From: Metridium senile
Lineage: Eukaryota; Cnidaria; Anthozoa; Actiniaria; Metridiidae
Direction of reading: 5' to 3'
Length of the DNA stretch: 64,000 nucleotides
Assembly (NCBI GenBank): GCA_949775045.1
Contig: OX459096.1
Span: 48,351,790-48,415,789, forward strand
Shown here: in pieces, positions 55,870 to 64,000 of the stretch
Numbering within the stretch: position 1 is the first letter of the stretch
Layout of the letters: each line of letters starts with the position of its first letter
Made by a program: the position numbers and the translations under genes
Notes under the pieces: generated by a model
Seen by the model: the letters and a program-made list of their open reading frames with translations, nothing else
Databases searched by the model: none
Told to the model about the DNA's origin: nothing

Positions 55870-58800
55870 ATGAAACCAAGCTGCGAGTTGTGGCTGTTTG
55901 GTGCTTTATTTCTACTTTTATTAGGTCAGTAACAATCTGTTGAGATAACCAGTCTTGACAAACACCTTTATTTAAACATTGTGGTTTTTTTCAAATCAAT
56001 CACAATTAACCAAATACAATCATTAAAACATTGTCCACGTAAAGTAGACTGATTAACACCACGAGTGATTCTTTGTATATTTGCTTTCAGTAGTTGACAT
56101 TTCAATTTCTAACTGTATAATGAATAACAGTGGAACATGAATAAGAATTATGAAATCTGTGTTCACAATTGTTATGCTAGTATCAAGCATTTAGAGTGAA
56201 CGTGTGTGATGTCACGTGATATTTCTTTTAGTGTTAATGTCATCTTCGTTCGACAATGTTAAAGACATTGGCTGTTTACAGTTTCAAAACGATCATCTGG
56301 ATCTGCCGTTAACGCTTCTAAGGGTTTTTCTTATGCACTTCATAATATCCTAGTATCACCTTATCTAGCACCGCTGTAGTATTTGACAAATTAAAGGCGC
56401 ACAGCGAATTAAAGCCTCGATTTATTCCGCTATAAAACCTCACAAATTCCGGCAAAGCAAATTATGAAAAAAATATTTTCTATTGTTAAGCTATAACAGT
56501 TTGTGCTTTGCTTGAATTTGTGATGTTTTTACAACAAATGTAGGATGTGCAAAGCCTTTTGTCAAATACAGTTCAGCGGTACTAGCTATAAACATAGTGG
56601 ATATAACCATTTACCCTAGTTTTTCTCGGCGGATAACACTCTCCTTGCTCTACATAGATCTTCATCATCATATTCAATCTCATTCAATAATTAGTAATAA
56701 ACGTAAATTTCGTTTATGTTTGTGATAGTTTTATGTCTTCTAATAATGTTCTTCTCGTCTAGGATTATGCAGATCAGCACCAACACAAGGTAACCATCCA
56801 CCCGTGTATTATTATCGACCTAACGACATCACTACACAACGACCACCATATTAATACCAATCTTTGTTATATATTGAAAGTCAACGGTTAATGCATATGG
56901 CCCGGGGGGGTACTCCCTTTGTCCAAGCGGTAGGGGTGATCGGCGGAGGTTTTGAAAACGACCCCTAAAAGGTACGCACAGATAAAAAAAACTGATTAAG
57001 CATTGTCGATTTCTACCCCCAAAAAGCAACAAAGCAGAGTAAAAATGACTCTTACAGGTACAAAATCATGTTACGTAACTGATTTTTGAGCCAGAATCCT
57101 AAAAGGACCCTAAAAGATACGCACAGGAAATACTTTTACCCTAAAAGGTACGCCGATCACCACTACCACTTGGACCCCCGGGAGGGGGGGGAGGGGCATA
57201 TGTCCTACCTTCCTTAGAAATGAAATTATTGTCATTATAAGTCTTTTTATGTCGATTTAATAATACACGGCTGCTCTGTTGGACAAACAGTAAACGCCCG
57301 CGTAATACGTTTATCCGTAGACCAGATTATTTGTATAAATGTACTACAGTGATTTTCAAGCAAACTGACGGATGCAGTGTGAACATGATAAAATTGAAAA
57401 TGATCTGCTACGAACTATTAGTCTGTTGTAGTATATATATGGATTTCAGTTCTAGCCAGCAAGTCCAGCTTTAAATATATGGCGATACTAAGCAATTATT
57501 GGGTGAGGTTGAGCATGATATCGTAAATTATTAAGACCGAGGTCTGTGTTATCTACCGAAACCGGAGGCTGAGGCAGATAACACAGACTCGAGGTCTTGA
57601 TAATTTACAATATCATGCGAAAACCGAACCCAATAATTGTTTTATTATACATTTTATAAAGTTAAAGTACAATTATAATAGTTAAAAAAGAGACAATAAC
57701 AAGCAAATCTCGCTGCCATTTTCACTCTGCTGCAGATACTGGATTTATCACTGTCAAGTTCACATGCTATTCAGATTTTAGCCGCCTAATATTTTTTTAA
57801 GTAATATTTCCCAAACCAAAGTTCAAATATATGTTCAGTTATATGCCCTACACCAGCTGATTATTGATTGGCTGCAACTAAAATGTACTGAAATAACAGT
57901 TCTATGATATTAAGGGACATTCTGTGTAGGTGATATAGCAAATTTTCTTATCATTTAATGCTGCTGTAAAGTATTCTCCTTTTCCATAACAATTGCAGAC
58001 ATACTCTATTTTACCACCAACATTTCTCGGCTTGAGCAGCTCAATAGTGTCTCCTTTATCTGTTGAAAACGAAACATGCATGATCCTCTTGCCCTGAAAT
58101 GATACAATGAAAATGACACTTATAGATTATACGTCAGTAGTAGATATCCGTGTTAATCTCTCGGTATCGACTTGCGGAATATATACGTAAGTATACAATA
58201 CATACCGTTTCTTCAAGAACTTTTGCTGTCGCTGTTGATGTCATCTTCTTACCTTTGCAGTCAAAGTACTGTTCACATTCAGGCATTTGTCGATAGTGTC
58301 ATTGATGTTCTTCTGTAACTTTGCTTCAAGATCTGCATCGTCTTTCTTGCTCATATCAATAGTGTCGTTCACGGCTCTTTCTAACTGCAATAATATATTC
58401 CGCACATACTGAGCTAAAAACGACAACTGACATACAACAACATGTACCATGACATGGCTTAGCGTGACATGACTCAAGATGACAACATGGCTTAGCGTGA
58501 CATGACTTGCATAAAAAGAGTGACAGCATAACTTGACTTAGCGTGACATGAAATGACTCAAAGTGACATGACTTAGAGTGACAACACAACATGACTTAGC
58601 GTGACATGATATGACTCAAGGTGACATTCAACTTGAATTAGAGTGTCACCATGGCTTAGAAGACAAAGTATTATTGGTCTACCTGTTGGTGTACTATGTT
58701 GTTGTTATTCTCATAGTCAGTAAGTCTATCTCTTGTCTTGTTTGCCTGTAGCCATACTGCTGTGATTTCGTTTCGGAAATAGTTTTCTTGTAACTGAATT

Positions 58801-61800
58801 AGGTTCTTGGCATTGCTCAACTCGTTTTGTAAAACTGATATTTTATTATTCTGAAAGAAGATATAATTCTGTTAGTTTGTCAGTATTGTATGGAAACTGC
58901 ATTATCATTTGCCGCTAGCTAGTCATGTATAGTAAAAAAGATTCCTGTACAAACTGTGACTGTTGCCCCCTTAATTAACCTCTTCCCTGTACCCCGGCTT
59001 GTGTACCCGTACTAACCCCACCCATGTCAGTAACCCCACCCATGTTTAACTCACCAGTCTGTCCGTTACAACAGAAAACTTACGTTTTAACGCATCGATT
59101 TCGTCGTATATTGGCCGAAGCGATATACTGCTTTGATCTTGTAATTCCCCTGCGTTGCTTGGATTGGCTGAAATAGAACATAAATGGGCACATTTATACT
59201 TAAACACAATAAATATTTCAATAAACTACAGCATCCATTATTGACTTGATTATAACTTCTTCAGTAGAGGTGACAAATAGTATTACAGTCACTAAGTTAC
59301 TTACACTGAAAGGTGTTTCCACTGATACCCATCAGTCACTCAGTTACTAATGAAAGTAATGATTCTAGAGTGATTTTCCGTCGTCCGTGAAAAAATAGTA
59401 CACATACATAATACACGGTATATTACCTTATTCGTAGTTAGTACTACTAATGACACTATATATACTAGACTATTGAGACGCATTGTAGCATGAAAAGGAT
59501 TTTGATTTTGAATATGATGATCAATGAATAGGACGAATCTCCAATATAATGAAATTTGTAACACCGTAAAAAATGTTGACTTAACTTTACTGACGTTTCG
59601 AGTCTAGCCCTTCGTAAAAAATGTTGACTTAACTTTACTGACGTTTCGAGCTTTAGCCCTTCGTCGAAGGGCTAAAGCTCGAAACGTCAGTAAAGTTAAG
59701 TCAACATTTTTTTACGGTGTTGCAAATTTCATTATATTACCTATATCATTTATATCAAACACCGACGCAGCCTTTACTAGTTTACTCGCTAGTTTCCATT
59801 TATAATAACCATATTTACCAAGTGAAACGTTGTCATCTTTGCCAGTCCCAGGTGACATTTTTTGTACTTTTTTTAAAAGGCCACCCTTTAGCTTTTGTTG
59901 CGGAAGTACACATATCATTGTGTAAACTATTGTGTAGATGTTTTCAAAGAAGGCTGACCATACCGCTGCGTAGTTTTGCATACTCGCAGTATTTGAAGTA
60001 TGTTACCCATGTATGTAGACATGGACTCTTCACCAAGGAGTATAAATGGGTACCAACAAAAATTGATGGGATAAGTTGGCGGGGGAGACGTGGCGCCCTC
60101 CCTCCCCCTCCTCCCTTCCCCCTCCCCCTCCCCTACCTTCATGGTAGAAGCAAATGCAAGAAGAGACATTAGGTTGCCTCCGACTGCGGTCGACTACTTT
60201 ACTTATGTAGAATGATAATACTGCCATCACATGCCATAATACTACCATTAGTAAATTAGCAACATTTTTATAATAGAGCTAAGTGTACTCGACACATATA
60301 CATTAAATAAAGTTATTTAATCTTATCACAAAGAAAGTCATGTTTTCAAGACCCACAAAAATATCATACTATGAAAAACCCTTTGCTGAAATTTTCTCAG
60401 CTGGAGTGTCTATCGACCAGGTTAAAAGACTGGCGCAGTCAAAGTTCATCGAGCTCATCCAGCAACGGAGATTCCGCTGTTTGGAGGAACCATTATTATG
60501 ATGATGATGAGCCGGTTGCATTGGTAGAAAGGATGACATTAGTGGTCCGTCGTAAACACTAGCTAACTCTGTTAATGTGTCTTACAGGTTGTAAAAAGTC
60601 GTTGTCACAAGAGGCGCGTCTTGAAGCACAAGCATTAACCGATCCCGATGAAGATAAAATATACCATGCTAATAAAATAGACGATGTGTCATTCATGAAG
60701 AAGAAATCCAGCGTAAACAAGAAAAACAATACGGGCTGTGATGACAATGATAGTGACAAGAAAGAGAATATTATAGTTCTCGATGTTCAAGCAGCACCTA
60801 AATCAAGGATCATTCAAGTCACCGACTTGCAGAAACCTCTAGTTAAGAAATCCTCAACTGGGGATGCATTGAAGAACCAAAAGGCTCAAATTAAGAACTT
60901 ACAAGGCAGTATCCATTCAAACCTTATCAAACTGTTTCACCATTTAAAGAACAGGCATGGTTTAAACAGTGTCGAGGATAAAAAAGAGGTCAGTGAAGCC
61001 AAAGAAGCACTCATCGCAGATGCAAGACAAATGACGCTCATGGACCATGATCCTTCACCAGCAGAGAATTTCCTGAAAGAACTTGGTAACAATACTTTGT
61101 TGAAAACTTTGGTTCACAGTAAATCACAGGCACCCATTGTGTCGAACGATAACACAAAATCTTCTGATAATAATGATAACAAAACCAGTGATAGTAAACA
61201 AGATGGCGAATCTACTGTTAGTGTACAGAAAATCGAGGTAAAACAAGTTGATAAAGAACCGACTGAGATACCATCTCATGTCAAAACGAACGATACCAAA
61301 AGTGAGAGTAAAAGCGAGAGTTCTTCTGACAAGGACGAGAAACAAAACAAAGAACACAACAAAGAAAATAAAGCCACTAGTGATCACACATCTACAAAAC
61401 CGAGCAAATTAGGTGTACACAATGATAGTCCAACAAAGGTTAAAACTAAAGACCTGTCGACAAAAGAAGAGCCCAAAGCTGAAAGCCACGATCCTTATGC
61501 TGAGATCGCCGCAACCCCTGACGACCCCAAGATGCCTCCAAATGTTAAACTTCCAAAGGAAACTCCTTTTATTCCTGTTGGACTGCAAAAGCCTGAAGAG
61601 GACGATGATAGTGATAGAGATGATGATAGGGAGCGTCGACCAGAAGGAGGGCGAGGCGGAGGGCGTGGAGGAGGTGGTGGCGGTTCGTACATGAATGATC
61701 TTCCTTTACCAGGTAAGACTAGCAGAGAACATCTACTTCTAGCCTTCAACAGTCGTTACAATGTTTTTGTTCTACTTCAGGTGATTTTGGAGGTCCTTCA

Positions 61801-63266
61801 GAAGCTCCCGGGCAAAGTGATATGACAATGGCTGGTTAGTTGTTGACAGAATTATCGTTTCTCGTAAATCACATCATCACTTACTTTCGAGCCAAAGTCT
61901 TTTAAATTTAACTCGATCTACTCACACATAGTACCGTTAATTTGATACTTTTTACTTAGTAAATTTCACTATCTTATAGATTATTTTTTAATTTTTTTTA
62001 ACGAGCTTTTATAGTTCAATTTAACTATCGGAAATAACTATATGTCTAAAAATAAATCGGAAATAAAAGTGAGTATTTGTTACCTTTCTTGTAGGTAATG
62101 TCAATCCAGATTTGTCAAATCAAAACATCATGAAATCTTTGCGTGATGAAGCGATGCAAGCTCAAGCACAAGACCAGCTTAAACAGCAGGCATATGAAGG
62201 GCAGATGATGGGATTGATTAATCGAGCTTCCAGGGTGAAAGGAACACTTGGAAAAGACAGCGGTGATATGGATGGAATGGAAGGCATACCTAATGGTGCA
62301 ATGGGAATGAATGGTGCAATGGGCGGTGGAATGGGCGGTGGAATGGGTGCTGGAATGGGTGCTGGAATGGGCGGTGGAATGGGTGCTGGAATGGGTGCTG
62401 GAATGGGCGGTGGAATGGGTGCTGAAATGGGTGCTGGAATGGGCGGTGGAATGGGCGGTGGAATGGGCGGTGGAATGGGCGGTGGAATGGGCGGTGGATT
62501 GGCAGGAATGAATAGTATGAACGGAATGGGTGGAATGTTTGGTATGGGAGGAGGACAAGGTGGAATGGGTGCTGCCATGGCAGGAGGATTGGGAGGGCTA
62601 GGAGGCGGTGGTATTGGTGGTTTAGGGGGTGGTATGGGCGGTTTAGGAGGTGGAATGGGCGGTGGCCTAAGAGGTGGAATGGGTGGTGGCATGGGTGGAT
62701 TAGATGGACTTGGAGATGGTTCGGATGGTGTTGGTCCTGCCATGATGAATGGGATGGGAGGAATGAATGGAATGGGTAATATGGGAGGGATGGATAGGAT
62801 GGGATATGCTAGAAGTCCAAGCTATGGAAATTATGAGCCACAGGATAGCATGAGAGGTTATGACCGTTATGGCGAAGGTGATCAATATCGTAGAGATGGA
62901 GACCGTTATGGTGATCAATATCGTAGAGATTCAGATTATAATAACGATGAACCACCATATGGAGACGACGATGAGCAGCGAGACGAGCAGGCTACTGGTA
63001 GGAATACAGTACCTAGGGCATTAGCTCGAGGATATCGACGTACTTTCTACAACCCACGCTACTTTGATGATAATGATCAACTAGACGAAGAAGAAGAAGA
63101 TGAAGAAGAGGGTGTGCCTAGAAATAGAGCTCCTGATCCTGGTCGATATGAAGACACTGATGATGACAACGAAGATGGTGAACATTATTACGATAGAAAA
63201 GCTACGATTGCTAAGATACAAAATACAAACCAACACAAAAAAGCAAAAGCAAATCACAAAACCTGA
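55870..63266 (+). CDS. Secreted acidic, Gly/Met-rich disordered protein, family not recognised
   Basis: Exons: 55870-55924, 56763-56789, 60588-61712, 61781-61834, 62095-63266; all introns are phase 1, giving 810 residues. The start MKPSCELWLFGALFLLLLG is a clear signal peptide, followed by LCRSAPTQ. Residues ~28-400 are hydrophilic and rich in K, D, S, N and E, with a few helical stretches (for example NLQGSIHSNLIKLFHHLKN). Then come an acidic DDD/DR run and an RGGGRGGGGGG run. The last exon begins with a Q/A-rich helix-like stretch, continues as about 40 copies of short GGGM/GAGM units (~62300-62700), then turns tyrosine-, arginine- and aspartate-rich, and ends in DEEEEDEEE and a basic tail. 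Composition suggests an extracellular matrix or biomineral-type protein, but this is inference only. A splice acceptor at 55819 suggests an untranslated first exon. A minus-strand gene sits in intron 2. Confidence 0.8.
56029..56155. repeat. Third copy of the dispersed GTTGTCCACGTAAAG family
   Basis: It shares ACATTGTCCACGTAAAGTAG, GTGATTCTTTGTAT and TAACTGTATAATGA with the pair at 16882-17345. It lies in intron 1 of the secreted-protein gene. Confidence 0.7.
56893..57205. mobile_element. MITE with CCCGGGGG ends and internal GGTACGC repeats
   Basis: GCATATG occurs at both outer edges. GGGTACTCCC...AAGCGGTAGGGGTGATCGGC is mirrored by GCCGATCACCACTACCACTT...CCCCGGG. The interior carries several copies of CCCTAAAAGGTACGCACAG. 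Confidence 0.75.
57494..57645. repeat. Fold-back, ~65-bp arms
   Basis: AATTATTGGGT...GATATCGTAAATTATTAAGA and GACCGAGGTCTGTGTTATCT are mirrored by AGATAACACAGACTCGAGGTC...ACCCAATAATT. It lies just downstream of the nested coiled-coil gene. Confidence 0.85.
57902..59981 (-). CDS. Unrecognised five-exon coiled-coil protein nested in an intron of the opposite gene
   Basis: Exons: 59741-59981, 59055-59167, 58683-58850, 58253-58384, 57902-58093 (stop TAG at 57902-57904), giving 281 residues with all phases matching. The start MQNYAAVWSAFFENIYTIVY follows an in-frame TAA upstream, so it is the first possible ATG. A moderately hydrophobic stretch at residues ~14-28 could be a signal anchor. Residues ~95-220 are heptad-like (SVLQNELSNAKNLIQLQENY, LERAVNDTIDMSKKDDADLE) and suggest a coiled coil. 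The last exon (GKRIMHVSFSTDKGDTIELL, then several cysteines in VCNCYGKGEY, KICYITYTECPLIS) looks like a small beta-rich domain. No family is recognised. The gene lies wholly between exons 2 and 3 of the secreted-protein gene on the other strand. Confidence 0.7.
58430..58650. repeat. Degenerate TGACATGACTTAGCG tandem repeat
   Basis: About ten imperfect copies of a ~15-30-bp unit in the intron between exons 4 and 3 of the nested minus-strand gene. Confidence 0.85.
59538..59740. repeat. Fold-back ending at the exon-1 donor of the nested gene
   Basis: The left part holds ATAATGAAATTTGTAACACCG and two copies of AATGTTGACTTAACTTTACT. The right arm is the complement, ending GCAAATTTCATTATATTAC exactly at the splice donor (exon starts 59741). 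Confidence 0.88.
60429..60551 (+). other. Possible cassette exon of the Gly/Met-rich secreted protein gene
   Basis: A 123-nt stretch between an AG at 60427-60428 and a GTAAAC donor at 60552 is open in the phase required by the flanking exons (phase 1 at both ends). It would add 41 residues beginning [15 protein letters not shown] and including HYYDDDEP, compositionally like the rest of the protein. The polypyrimidine tract is weak. A stronger acceptor at 60405 would force a stop codon near 60500. Direct joining of exon 2 to 60588 also keeps frame, so this exon may be optional or not used. Confidence 0.35.
62300..62700 (+). repeat. Coding GGN-rich minisatellite (GGGM/GAGM units)
   Basis: 18-bp units alternating GGTGGAATGGGC and GCTGGAATGGGT inside the last exon of the secreted-protein gene. 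The repeat is in frame (multiples of 3) and codes for the Gly/Met-rich domain. Long open frames on the reverse strand (Pro/Ile-rich or Ser/His/Thr-rich) are shadows of it. Confidence 0.92.
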
Positions 63267-63644
63267 ACACACTCTGGCTTAATCATGCTATCTGTATATA
63301 CTATTGAACGTATTATTGATGTAAGATTTAGAGGAGATAAAGTCATCTATAAAGAGATATAAAGCCAGCTTACAAAACTAAATTGACAGCTTATAAAACT
63401 AAATTGGCGAGTAAAACTTCGCTAGTTGTTTAGTAGTATTTACAAACCTGACAAAATTATTGCATTCACATCAAGTAAATTATCGAAATGGAGAGTGTCA
63501 AGAAAGTACTAATCGCATGCAGTCTTTTCCTATGTCGGGCGTCCTGTTGTCCGCCACTGACAGAGGCTGCGAGGCTTACAATGTTGTAGAATGTTTCAGC
63601 GTCAATCTTCTTTGTACAAATATTTGTGACAAACTCATTAACCT

Positions 63645-63650
63645 AATAAA
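63645..63650 (+). terminator. Candidate polyadenylation signal of the secreted-protein gene
   Basis: An AATAAA hexamer 379 nt after the stop codon at 63266. It is the clearest hexamer I noticed downstream in the window. Confidence 0.5.
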
Positions 63651-64000
63651 GTATATTAGATTTTCAAAAACATAATTGTATTCATCTGACCATAACGCGC
63701 GCTTTCTTTGCGAAAACGGCTGTCTTTAACTATTAGATAGTTTATTGATCAATTGGTTAGGCGCCCGGATTCCGAAGGCCGAACCAACACTCAGGAGAAA
63801 TATAACCAACTATAAAATGAAACTACTTTTGTGTTTTCTATAGTACAAGAACATCTTCAGCTCTCCCTTTTCAATTAAATACTTAAGAGATGGTGAAAAG
63901 GTTAAAAAATCAGAAAAGAAGCCCATGAAACGTTGTCAGTGTGTGTGATTTGCATTCGTCAATTAAAAAAAGTGGGAAATTGGTGCGAGTTGCGACCGCA

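Noticed and set aside
60371..60562. Independent small gene starting MKNPLLKF
   Set aside because: Better read as intron or optional cassette exon of the secreted-protein gene; no start context or signal.
62115..62743. Minus-strand Pro/Ile-rich and Ser/His/Thr-rich frames of 147-193 residues
   Set aside because: Reverse shadow of the Gly/Met coding repeat.

Overview
This is a nuclear window from an animal. It is AT-rich and intron-dense, with canonical GT-AG introns, many microsatellites and minisatellites, fold-back elements, tRNA-derived SINEs and short inverted-repeat transposons. The species cannot be fixed from sequence alone. A full myosin-X architecture (motor, IQ, ER/K helix, interleaved PH domains, MyTH4, FERM) implies an animal or close relative, and the high intron number fits an invertebrate lineage.

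Layout: (1) 848-38505, minus strand: a myosin-X-like gene. I could reconstruct 56 coding exons joining in frame (5375 nt, about 1791 residues). The last ~60 residues of the FERM domain lie beyond the left edge. (2) 38506-41373: intergenic region between two head-to-head genes, with MITEs, an AAT microsatellite and a LINE tail. (3) 41374-52233, plus strand: a complete 21-exon mitochondrial methylmalonyl-CoA mutase gene (749 residues). (4) 52234-55869: repeats only. (5) 55870-63266, plus strand: a gene for an unrecognised secreted, acidic, Gly/Met-rich disordered protein (810 residues). (6) 57902-59981, minus strand: a five-exon gene for an unrecognised coiled-coil protein (281 residues), nested inside the large intron of gene 5.

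The most unusual signal is in the myosin-X introns. At least six of them carry tandem arrays or duplications whose repeat unit spans a splice junction of the neighbouring exon, so each unit carries a copy of that splice site: five donors and decoys at 841, 7442, 12566, 34764 and a weaker one at 33688, and acceptors at 2558 and 24264. Three arrays (53-bp, 14-bp, 43-bp) also show higher-order periodicity, a sign of recent homogenisation. Other notable points are a 14-nt microexon completing the conserved YLLEK motif of the motor, a nearly absent linker between the ER/K helix and the PH domains, and a TIR element carrying a reverse-transcriptase tail fragment.

The genes do not form a pathway. 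The mutase handles propionate and branched-chain carbon in mitochondria, and the myosin is an actin motor of filopodia. The last two genes are uncharacterised. All exon borders are inferred from reading frame, splice consensus and remembered family conservation, not from transcripts.
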